NCBI GenBank assembly: GCA_903853285.1
Contig: CAINTF010000085.1
Span: forward strand, 1-6,692
Reading direction: 5' to 3'
DNA from: an uncultured Acidimicrobium sp.
GTDB taxonomy: Bacteria > Actinomycetota > Acidimicrobiia > Acidimicrobiales > Ilumatobacteraceae
Length of the DNA: 6,692 nt
Below the pieces are notes generated by a model. The model saw only the letters and a list, made by a program, of their open reading frames with translations, made no database searches and had not been told where the DNA came from. A program made the position numbers and the translations under genes. Below, one piece after another: positions 1 to 5,678 of the stretch (its first letter is position 1; each line of letters opens with the position of its first letter).

Positions 1-979
1 GCAAACTCAAATACACAAATGCACCGACAATCAGTGGCATCCAATATAGTGCAAATCGGTAACACAATACTCCAACGGAAGCGACACTTCGTGTTAAGCC
101 AAATCCAACGAGAGTTGGAATGTAAATACCTTCAACGATGCCAAGCCCACCAGGCGTTATCGGCACAACTGCCATGATGTTGGCAAGTCCGAATGCAACG
201 ATCAATCCCCGAAAGTCAACATGAGCGCCAAACGCAAGCAAGAACACCCACAGTGCTGCCATGTCGAGCAACCAATTGAGAAGTGCCCAAATAAACACTC
301 GCTCTTTTAACCCACGCTCTCGTGCGAGACCTTGCAAACGAAAACCTAGTTGACGCAATACCTCGGCAGCATTGTCTGGATCCATCCGCAACTTTGTTGC
401 AATCCATTTGATGCTTCTCTCGGCTCGACCTTGCCCGTCGATCAAACCAACGACAAGTCCTGTAGCAACCAACATCAAAATCACTCCAACAAGAGCAGCA
501 GATCCGTAAGCGGCATTCACACCGCGTCCAGGAATGGATGCAATCAACCCAACCCACAGCACAAGATTCAGTACGACTGCCGATCCGAGCCCTGCTGTTG
601 CCAGAGCGAAGCCCGCGTCTGGCCCAGGCACTCCTGAACTTGTGAGCAACTTGAAACCAAGTGCGCTGCTTGCTGCGTTACCAGCCGGCAAAACCTGACT
701 CACCGACTTGGTGCTCAACTGAATACGAAAGAGTCGCCAAATTGAAATTGAGTGACGGGATTCACCGAGAGCTACGTGAGTCAATAATGAGTACGCAAAC
801 AATGCGGCAAATTCAAGACCAAGCCCCAACAACAGCAAACTTGGCCGCACTTGAGACAGCTCAGTAAATGCTTTGCCAAAGCCAGGTATGAGGGGCAAGA
901 CGAAAAAATAGATGATGATTGCAAATATCAACCATTTGAGTGCCACGAGGGTCGACTTCAGTCCGCTCGGGATTGCCAT
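1..979 (-). CDS. Flippase-like integral membrane protein (LPG synthase TM / UPF0104 family), C-terminus cut by window edge
   Basis: The reading frame is open from an ATG at 979 to the left edge and gives 326 residues without a stop. It is rich in hydrophobic segments, roughly residues 10-32, 47-66, 124-146, 156-181, 228-250, 258-275 and 308-326, as expected of a polytopic inner-membrane protein. Two stretches are typical of the family that includes MprF's N-terminal domain, YbhN and AglD: VLPAGNAASSA (about 96-106) and, near the end, VVPITPGGLGIVEG (271-284). Family members are generally tied to lipid or lipid-linked glycan translocation. The substrate here cannot be told, and no soluble aminoacyl-transferase domain is visible. 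Usual length is about 300-350 residues, so little is missing. The ATG was chosen because TACGAT lies 6 nt before it and the hydrophobic N-terminus begins directly after. The frame stays open further upstream (in-frame TTG near 1027), so a longer form is possible. The gene diverges from the methylsuccinyl-CoA dehydrogenase gene. Confidence 0.85.
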   Translation of the reverse strand, partial: MAIPSGLKSTLVALKWLIFAIIIYFFVLPLIPGFGKAFTELSQVRPSLLLLGLGLEFAALFAYSLLTHVALGESRHSISIWRLFRIQLSTKSVSQVLPAGNAASSALGFKLLTSSGVPGPDAGFALATAGLGSAVVLNLVLWVGLIASIPGRGVNAAYGSAALVGVILMLVATGLVVGLIDGQGRAERSIKWIATKLRMDPDNAAEVLRQLGFRLQGLARERGLKERVFIWALLNWLLDMAALWVFLLAFGAHVDFRGLIVAFGLANIMAVVPITPGGLGIVEGIYIPTLVGFGLTRSVASVGVLCYRFALYWMPLIVGAFVYLSL

Positions 980-991
980 TGGTAAATCGTA
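980..991 (-). promoter_or_regulatory. Candidate -10 element for the flippase-like gene, probably leaderless
   Basis: On the minus strand TACGAT (991-986) is followed by TTACCA (985-980) and then the ATG at 979. This matches an actinobacterial TANNNT -10 element placed so that transcription would begin at or next to the start codon. No convincing -35 element and no Shine-Dalgarno sequence are visible. The arrangement recurs at most other gene starts in the window, which is the main support. Confidence 0.5.
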
Positions 992-1035
992 GGTGCTGAA
1001 CGTGCCCGAGTTGTGCCTCTGACCCAAAATGTAAC

Positions 1036-1048
1036 TAGCGTTTAGCGC
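1036..1048 (+). promoter_or_regulatory. Candidate -10 element for mcd, probably leaderless
   Basis: TAGCGT (1036-1041) is followed by seven bases and then the ATG at 1049, so a transcript starting at a normal distance would have no leader. No Shine-Dalgarno sequence is present. A weak -35-like TTGTGC lies at 1011-1016, but its 19-nt spacing is poor. TAGCG occurs twice 7 bp apart (1036-1040 and 1043-1047), a short direct repeat of unknown meaning. The whole 980-1048 interval holds this promoter and the divergent flippase promoter and nothing else that I recognise. Confidence 0.5.
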
Positions 1049-2653
1049 ATGTCAAGCACAAGCGATCTCGCCCAAGCGGCGCAAGCAATTGAAAAGGCCA
1101 AAAAAGTTGTCGCGACCGGTGTCGCGCATCTTGCAACTACTGGTGGACCTGATGTTCATCAACAACTTGCATACGATCTTGCACACTCTGCCGCTGCAGT
1201 AGAAACTGCGCGTTCAATGCTCGACTACGGATCAAAGGGTGAGACCGAAGCACTTCTCACTTGCGCATTCACTGCCGACATGATTTTTGAAGTTTCATCT
1301 CGCCTCTTGGGCAGAGAGCACCTGTGGGGCATAGAGCCGCACCCACTCGAGGGTGCATACGACTTCATGGCAACATTTCGCGATCCAGTATTTGTCGCGT
1401 CACTTGCAGAGAAGCCTGGACCACGACATCTCGATGATGACTTCGAAATGGTTCAAGACACATTCCGCAGTTTTGCCAACAAAGTCATCGCCCCGCGTGC
1501 CGAACATGTGCACCGCTTCAACGAAGATGTTCCTGAAGAAGTAATTGCAGGACTCGCAGACCTCGGCGCATTCGGCCTCTCGGTGCCTTCAGAATACGGC
1601 GGCTTCTCCGAAGGTGGCGATGGTGAATACATGGCCAACTGCATCGCAACAGAAGAACTCTCTCGCGCTTCACTCGGTATTGGTGGATCACTCATCACAC
1701 GTCCAGAGATCCTCACTCGCGCACTTGTCAACGGCGGCACTGAAGCGCAAAAGCAATACTGGCTTCCAAAACTTGCAACCGCAGAAGTGATGGCAGCAGT
1801 TGCCGTTACCGAACCTGACTATGGCAGCGACGTTGCAAATATCAAAGTCACTGCTGTTAAAGCAGCGAACGAAAAAGGTGAAGATGGCTACGTCATCAAC
1901 GGAGTAAAAACTTGGTGCACATTTGCCGCGCGAGCAAACGTGCTGATGCTCCTCGCCCGAACTGACCCGGATCGCTCAAAGACCCACCGTGGACTCAGCG
2001 TTTTGATCGTGCCAAAGCCGCTTGGTGATGCACATGGCTTTATGTTCGACCAGGCAGGCGGCGGCAAAATGGAAGGCCGTCCAATCGACACCATCGGTTA
2101 TCGCGGCATGCACTCCTATGAAATCGCTCTCGAAAATTGGTGGGTTCCAGCCGATCACTTAATCGGTGAAGAAGCAGGTCTTGGTAAAGGTTTCTATTAT
2201 CAAATGAGCGGCTTCGAAAACGGCCGGCTACAAACTGCAGCACGTGCGGTTGGTGTGATGCAGGCTGCTTACGAAGCAGCACTCGCCTATGCCAACAATC
2301 GCAAAGTTTTTGGAAGCAACATCGCCGAATACCAACTCACCCAGATCAAACTTGGGCGCATGGCAGCCATCATTCAGGCTTCACGACAATTCAGTTACGT
2401 CGTTGCCAAACTGATGGGCAAGGGCGAAGGCCAAATGGAAGCAAGCATGGTCAAGGCCTACGTGTGTAAAGCCGCAGAGTGGGTCACCCGAGAAGCCATG
2501 CAAATTCACGGTGGCTTTGGTTACGCCGAAGAATATTCCGTGAGCAGATTATTCGTTGACGCCCGCGTGCTGTCTATTTTTGAAGGCGCCGACGAGACAC
2601 TGTGCCTCAAGGTGATCGCTCGTCGACTCGTTGAAGAGTCCGGCACAAAATAG
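1049..2653 (+). CDS. mcd: (2S)-methylsuccinyl-CoA dehydrogenase (acyl-CoA dehydrogenase with N-terminal extension)
   Basis: This 534-residue flavoprotein of the acyl-CoA dehydrogenase fold would oxidise methylsuccinyl-CoA to mesaconyl-CoA in the cytoplasm, passing electrons from FAD to electron-transfer flavoprotein. About 130 N-terminal residues, predicted mostly helical, precede the canonical core, which starts near residue 131. Ordinary short- and medium-chain enzymes are about 380-400 residues. A long N-terminal extension is a known trait of methylsuccinyl-CoA dehydrogenases. Core motifs seen are VAVTEPDYGSD (251-261), NRKVFGSNIAEYQ (417-429), QIHGGFGYAEEY (485-496) and SIFEGADE (509-516). 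Glu512 sits where the catalytic base lies in the medium-chain enzyme (the EGT-type motif). The specific assignment rests on length, the extension and a convergent neighbour encoding malyl-CoA lyase, the enzyme two steps later in the ethylmalonyl-CoA pathway. Another branched or dicarboxylic acyl-CoA substrate cannot be excluded. The stop lies 3 nt from the stop of the opposing HAD gene. Confidence 0.82.
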   Translation: MSSTSDLAQAAQAIEKAKKVVATGVAHLATTGGPDVHQQLAYDLAHSAAAVETARSMLDYGSKGETEALLTCAFTADMIFEVSSRLLGREHLWGIEPHPLEGAYDFMATFRDPVFVASLAEKPGPRHLDDDFEMVQDTFRSFANKVIAPRAEHVHRFNEDVPEEVIAGLADLGAFGLSVPSEYGGFSEGGDGEYMANCIATEELSRASLGIGGSLITRPEILTRALVNGGTEAQKQYWLPKLATAEVMAAVAVTEPDYGSDVANIKVTAVKAANEKGEDGYVINGVKTWCTFAARANVLMLLARTDPDRSKTHRGLSVLIVPKPLGDAHGFMFDQAGGGKMEGRPIDTIGYRGMHSYEIALENWWVPADHLIGEEAGLGKGFYYQMSGFENGRLQTAARAVGVMQAAYEAALAYANNRKVFGSNIAEYQLTQIKLGRMAAIIQASRQFSYVVAKLMGKGEGQMEASMVKAYVCKAAEWVTREAMQIHGGFGYAEEYSVSRLFVDARVLSIFEGADETLCLKVIARRLVEESGTK

Positions 2654-2656
2654 AAG

Positions 2657-3370
2657 CTAGATAAACGCAAGCAGTTCGTGCAGCGAACGAATTCGTTCGC
2701 ACGTTTCATGCGCATGGTCGTCGTACGGGTCAAGCAAGATTGGCACGAGCCCTGCATTACGAGCACCGCCAATGTCGTTCACATACGAGTCGCCTATATA
2801 CGCGATGCGATCGTTGGTGAAGCCCTTGCCGTTCATGAGGCGCAATGCATCAGCAAAGATTCCGGGATGCGGTTTGGCAACACCGATCACATGCGAGTCA
2901 GTCACGATCTCAACCGGCACCCCAGCACCAATCCCCACTTGACAGATGCACTGATTGGCAAGCGTCGCCTCAACCTGACCGCTTGCATTTGACACAATCC
3001 CAATCGGCAATCCTGCAAGATGCATCTTCCATAAAGCGGCTGTCGACTCGAGTAACGGAAAGCGCCACAAAAATGGTGAAAAGACATCTCGCAACTTAGC
3101 GATCGCAGTTTCAATATCTTTTTCTGCAATACCGGTGCTCATCGCGTACCCGCGTCGGTATCCATCCCAACTAAATGCATCTACTGATTCACCATTTTCC
3201 CGTTGGACTATCGCATCAATCGCCGCCATGCCTGCGTAGTGCGCGCGAGTGCAGCTTTCAATACTGCCGTCACCACCAAGCGGGCGAACAACGGCGCCCA
3301 GAGTTACCGGATCTGGAATTAAAAAGATGCCTCCTGCATCAAACAGGATGGCGTCAAAACGTTTTGTCAC
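2657..3370 (-). CDS. HAD-superfamily hydrolase with an altered motif I (DAGG)
   Basis: A 237-residue haloacid-dehalogenase-like protein, a family mostly of Mg2+-dependent phosphatases working through an aspartyl-phosphate. Motif I is AILFDAGGIF, with nucleophile Asp11. The usual second Asp (D-x-D), the general acid/base, is Gly13. Motif II is Ser127 in GIVSNAS, motif III is Lys166 in VAKPHPG, and motif IV is GDSYVND with Asp194 and Asp199. The cap lies between motifs I and II, as in subfamily I. DAGG variants occur in HAD hydrolases of unknown substrate, so activity is possible but a normal phosphatase mechanism is in doubt. The start is a GTG (3370-3368) overlapping the lyase stop TGA (3369-3367) in a GTGA junction, which implies translational coupling. 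It has neither a Shine-Dalgarno sequence nor a -10 hexamer of its own. A metabolite-repair role beside malyl-CoA lyase is speculation. Confidence 0.85.
   Translation of the reverse strand: MTKRFDAILFDAGGIFLIPDPVTLGAVVRPLGGDGSIESCTRAHYAGMAAIDAIVQRENGESVDAFSWDGYRRGYAMSTGIAEKDIETAIAKLRDVFSPFLWRFPLLESTAALWKMHLAGLPIGIVSNASGQVEATLANQCICQVGIGAGVPVEIVTDSHVIGVAKPHPGIFADALRLMNGKGFTNDRIAYIGDSYVNDIGGARNAGLVPILLDPYDDHAHETCERIRSLHELLAFI
2683..2700. repeat. Perfect 18-bp palindrome at the mcd/HAD convergent junction
   Basis: GCGAACGAATTCGTTCGC reads identically on both strands. As RNA it would form a 7-bp stem with an AATT loop from either direction. It starts 30 nt past the mcd stop and lies inside the last codons of the HAD gene. 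It could terminate or stabilise the mcd transcript, or bind a dimeric protein. There is no clear T-tract after it on either strand, so it is not a textbook intrinsic terminator. Confidence 0.5.
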
Positions 3371-4308
3371 GCTTGTGGCGTGCGAGTACGACCTGCAAGC
3401 TCACCGCGAGTGATGAACTTGAGGGCCATCTTGCGACTTGCTTCATCGATCATCTCAAGACCGAACATCACGGCACCCTTGCCATCGGTTTCGGTTGCCT
3501 GGTTATACGCATCCAAAATCTGCCATGCCTTGTCAAACTGTTCTTGTGTTGGTGAAAACACGTCGTTGAGAACGTCTACTTGGTCTGGGTGCAACGCCCA
3601 CTTGCCGTCGTAGCCAAGTGTGCGAGTGCGTTTTGAATATTCGCGCAACGCATCGTTGTCTCGCACATGCAGGAATGGTCCGTCAATCACTTGCAGGCCG
3701 TTCGCACGACCGGCCATCAAAATCTTGCTGAACACGTAATGGAAGTGATCACCTGGGTAATCCTCGATCTGTACGCCACCGGTGAGCACTGGCATTTCCA
3801 TGCTCGCCGAAAAATCTGCTGGACCAAAAATGATTGTCTCGAGACGTGGGCTTGCTTCACAAATCTCTTCAACGTTGATGAGTCCGCGTGCCGTCTCAAT
3901 TTGCGCTTCAATACCGATGTGACCAACTGGCAGTCCACTTGCGATTTCTACTTGGCGTAGCAACAAGTCTGCAGCCACAACCTGTGCAGCATTTTCGACT
4001 TTCGGCAACATGATTTCGTCCAAACGATCTCCTGCATTACCAACTACTTCCAGAATGTCGTAGGCAGTCCACTTGGTGCTCCAGTCGTTGATGCGCACGC
4101 ACAAAACTTTGTTACCCCAGTCGTTGCCACGAATTGCGCTGACAATGCGGGCGCGGGATGCTTCTTTTTCTTTCGGTGCAACTGCATCTTCGAGATCCAA
4201 AAACACCATGTCGGCATTGGTGCCAGGTCCTTTGTTCATCATCTTTTCAGATGAACCAGGAATTGCGAGACAGGAACGGCGTGGAAGGTTGCGTGAGCGT
4301 AAAGACAT
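3367..4308 (-). CDS. mcl: Malyl-CoA / beta-methylmalyl-CoA lyase (HpcH/HpaI, CitE-like family)
   Basis: A 313-residue CoA-ester lyase of the HpcH/HpaI aldolase / CitE family, a Mg2+-dependent TIM-barrel enzyme. In the ethylmalonyl-CoA pathway such a lyase splits beta-methylmalyl-CoA into glyoxylate and propionyl-CoA and interconverts malyl-CoA with glyoxylate plus acetyl-CoA. Family signatures are RRSCLAIPGSSEKM (10-23), VFLDLEDAVAP (35-45), CVRIND with Arg72, GDRLDEIMLPKVE (93-105), GIEAQIETARG with Glu138, FGPADFSAS with Asp165, and GKWALHPDQV (235-244). Glu138 and Asp165 occupy the expected metal-binding positions. Asp288 in the C-terminal MIDEA segment is a candidate catalytic lid residue. 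The motif wording and the length (R. sphaeroides Mcl1 is about 318) favour Mcl over stand-alone citrate lyase beta subunits, but citramalyl-CoA lyase remains an alternative. The ATG at 4308 gives a 10-nt gap to the upstream stop. The longer start at 4371 would overlap that gene by 53 nt with a non-conserved Cys/Arg-rich leader. Confidence 0.82.
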   Translation of the reverse strand: MSLRSRNLPRRSCLAIPGSSEKMMNKGPGTNADMVFLDLEDAVAPKEKEASRARIVSAIRGNDWGNKVLCVRINDWSTKWTAYDILEVVGNAGDRLDEIMLPKVENAAQVVAADLLLRQVEIASGLPVGHIGIEAQIETARGLINVEEICEASPRLETIIFGPADFSASMEMPVLTGGVQIEDYPGDHFHYVFSKILMAGRANGLQVIDGPFLHVRDNDALREYSKRTRTLGYDGKWALHPDQVDVLNDVFSPTQEQFDKAWQILDAYNQATETDGKGAVMFGLEMIDEASRKMALKFITRGELAGRTRTPQA

Positions 4309-4321
4309 GGCTCTCAGGCTA
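4309..4321 (-). promoter_or_regulatory. Possible internal -10 element or weak ribosome-binding site before mcl
   Basis: TAGCCT (4321-4316) overlaps the TAG stop of the upstream gene and is followed by GAGAGCC and the ATG at 4308. It fits the same TANNNT-N7-start layout seen at other genes and could be a secondary leaderless promoter. GAGAG is alternatively a weak Shine-Dalgarno sequence. The 10-nt intergenic gap means co-transcription is expected anyway, so this may be coincidence. Confidence 0.25.
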
Positions 4322-5143
4322 CATCGCGCTTCGCACCAGCATCTCGGTGGACGCTGGGCATTCGCCAACAAAATTCTGCGCTGTATTTTGCGCGTTATTC
4401 ACATCCACTTCCGAAATACCCGTGGGTCCAATAAAGCGCCCCAACAATTGACGGGGAATCACGTCCACATCACTGCGCCACGGTGCATTGGAATCACGAT
4501 TAGCCAGCTTCATCGCATTCCATAATTCGATCGGTAGTCGTGTGCCAAGCCGCGTCACAGTCCACGCCGGCAGGTTGTTGCAATATGCGAGTGCCGCGAC
4601 CGCATGCGAGCCTCCGATACTCAGCACTTCAGTACCACCGCAACCGAGTGCATCAATTATCACGACATCGCTCATCTGCACACCAATTGCTGCATGCTCC
4701 AAGGTCACGCCTTGTACATCAATATCAAGTCGCGCAAGCGCGTTAACTGCGGCATCACCGGTGCCAAAAGAGTCGACGATAATTGCGCGACAATCGCCGC
4801 GCCGGGCAATTGCTTCAAGTGCTGTCGGGTTCCACCCGACAATGCACACGGTCGCATCTGCAGGCAATGCGTCAACCAAATGATTTGTGGTTGCGTCTGC
4901 GTCCATGAGATTGCTTAACTCTCGAGCCTTTTCAAAAGGTTCAGCCGCCGCAAGCACACTTGCGCAGAGCCACCACAACGGCGCACAAGTTGGGTGTCGC
5001 TCAACAATTCTGCGGGCCGCAAGCACCAACCCTGCGGGCTCAGACCGCAGACCACGTAGGGCCTGAGCCGTTTCATTGACAAGCGAAACAGGGTCAGCCC
5101 CAGTGGCACGTGCCACATACCGCAGATGCTCAATCGGGTGCAT
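4319..5143 (-). CDS. Uncharacterised protein, distant eIF2B/MtnA-like fold suspected, first gene of the mcl operon
   Basis: I do not recognise a named gene. The 274-residue product has a helical N-terminal part (about 1-90, including RRIVERHPTCAPLWWLCA at 44-61) and then an alternating beta/alpha region: TVCIVGWNPTALEAIA (98-113), CRAIIVDS (118-125), DVVIIDALGCGGTEVLSIGGSHAVAAL as a block at 159-185, and LPAWTVTRLGTRLP (191-204). The last block recalls the nucleotide/sugar-phosphate pocket of translation initiation factor 2B-related proteins, including methylthioribose-1-phosphate isomerase (a glycine-rich turn followed by a G-S/T and a helix). Catalytic residues of MtnA do not align cleanly (the Asp is shifted by about one position), so isomerase activity should not be assumed. 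No signal peptide or membrane segment is seen, and the protein is probably cytoplasmic. It ends 10 nt before mcl, which suggests a link to acyl-CoA metabolism or its control. Start: ATG at 5143, with TATCGT 7 nt upstream. Confidence 0.8.
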   Translation of the reverse strand: MHPIEHLRYVARATGADPVSLVNETAQALRGLRSEPAGLVLAARRIVERHPTCAPLWWLCASVLAAAEPFEKARELSNLMDADATTNHLVDALPADATVCIVGWNPTALEAIARRGDCRAIIVDSFGTGDAAVNALARLDIDVQGVTLEHAAIGVQMSDVVIIDALGCGGTEVLSIGGSHAVAALAYCNNLPAWTVTRLGTRLPIELWNAMKLANRDSNAPWRSDVDVIPRQLLGRFIGPTGISEVDVNNAQNTAQNFVGECPASTEMLVRSAM

Positions 5144-5177
5144 TTCCCAAACGATAGTGCCGACTTGCTACCGTCAA
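5144..5177 (-). promoter_or_regulatory. Candidate promoter of the eIF2B-like/mcl/HAD operon, leaderless
   Basis: On the minus strand TTGACG (5177-5172) is a good -35 match. TATCGT (5156-5151) is a TANNNT -10 element after a 15-nt spacer, or 16 if TTTGAC is used. Seven bases, TTGGGAA, then lead to the ATG at 5143. This is the strongest two-box promoter in the window, though the spacer is slightly short. The GGGA near the ATG is too close to act as a normal Shine-Dalgarno sequence. Its -35 box overlaps the -10 hexamer of the divergent gene. Confidence 0.55.
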
Positions 5178-5181
5178 ATGT
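5169..5181 (+). promoter_or_regulatory. Candidate -10 element for the thioredoxin-like gene, leaderless
   Basis: TACCGT (5169-5174) is followed by CAAATGT and then GTG at 5182, so the transcript probably starts at the start codon. No -35 box is evident at the normal distance. The hexamer shares bases 5172-5174 with the opposite-strand -35 TTGACG, so the two divergent promoters should compete for polymerase. Confidence 0.45.
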
Positions 5182-5670
5182 GTGACAACTTCACCTTCCC
5201 TCGACACCATGCTCCAACCGCTCAAGGGCGACGCCCGCCCGTTGCGCGAATGGCTCACAACTTTCCATCTCGCATCCGTAGTTATCGATCCGTTCACCAA
5301 CGAAAGTGCATGGATTCTCGAAACAGCAGCGCGTGTGTTGCATCAATTCGCAGATGCGGCAGTTCGAGTGAACTTCATCGTTGCTGGTTCCCCATCTGAG
5401 GCAAAACTATTTCTCGGACCACTCGCCGATCAATTCCTCACCTTCTCAGATCCAGATCGCATCATGATCAAACAGCTCGGCCTCAGCCAACTGCCAGCAT
5501 TCGTCTTCATTCAGAGCGACGGCACCGTGCCAGCAGCAGCCGAAGGTTGGAGTCCAGCGTCATGGCGCACAGTTGCCAACCAGATTGCGCAAACCGTGCA
5601 GTGGCAGCAACCCCAGTTTCCAGTGGCGGGCGATCCGGGCTCATTCAAGGGCACACCAGCGCTGGCGTAA
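5182..5670 (+). CDS. Thioredoxin-fold-like protein without any cysteine, function unknown
   Basis: The 162-residue product has a thioredoxin-like layout. Strand ASVVIDPFTN (31-40) is followed by a helix (about 42-57), strand VRVNFIV (61-67), a helix, then LPAFVFI (104-110) with Pro105 in the place of the thioredoxin cis-proline, followed by a DGT turn (113-115) and a C-terminal helix with W123 and W128. The CXXC site that would follow the first strand is replaced by DPFTNES, and the protein contains no cysteine at all. A dithiol redox role is therefore excluded, and a binding or structural role is more likely. No signal peptide is seen. The tail from about 144 is Pro/Gly-rich and probably disordered. 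The GTG start was chosen from the -10-like hexamer 7 nt before it; an in-frame ATG at residue 10 is an alternative. It diverges from the mcl operon and lies 20 nt before the fumarase gene. The fold assignment is by eye only. Confidence 0.75.
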   Translation: MTTSPSLDTMLQPLKGDARPLREWLTTFHLASVVIDPFTNESAWILETAARVLHQFADAAVRVNFIVAGSPSEAKLFLGPLADQFLTFSDPDRIMIKQLGLSQLPAFVFIQSDGTVPAAAEGWSPASWRTVANQIAQTVQWQQPQFPVAGDPGSFKGTPALA

Positions 5671-5678
5671 GCCATGCG

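Noticed and set aside
216..557. 113-residue minus-strand open frame
   Set aside because: It is an out-of-frame shadow of the membrane protein on the same strand. Its Cys/Arg-rich composition fits no family, while the other frame gives clear membrane segments and the TPGGLG motif.
4309..4371. Longer start for the malyl-CoA lyase at 4371, adding 21 residues
   Set aside because: The added leader is Cys/Arg/Pro-rich, unlike any family N-terminus, and would overlap the upstream gene by 53 nt. The ATG at 4308 has the right length and the TANNNT-N7 context.
4073..4525. 150-residue plus-strand open frame opposite mcl and the eIF2B-like gene
   Set aside because: It lies antisense across the junction of two well-supported genes, has low-complexity Arg/His/Ser composition, and shows no recognisable motif.
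4823..4841. Inverted repeat TGTCGGGT-TCC-ACCCGACA inside the eIF2B-like gene
   Set aside because: It is an 8-bp perfect stem with a 3-nt loop, but it is fully within well-formed coding sequence (VGWNPT region), has no T-tract and is not at a gene boundary. Chance or a local mRNA fold is the simpler reading.
5178..5399. ATG at 5178 and the frame it opens (part of a longer 5076-5399 open frame)
   Set aside because: Its product is His/Arg/Pro-rich with no domain pattern and overlaps the coherent 162-residue thioredoxin-like frame starting at GTG 5182.
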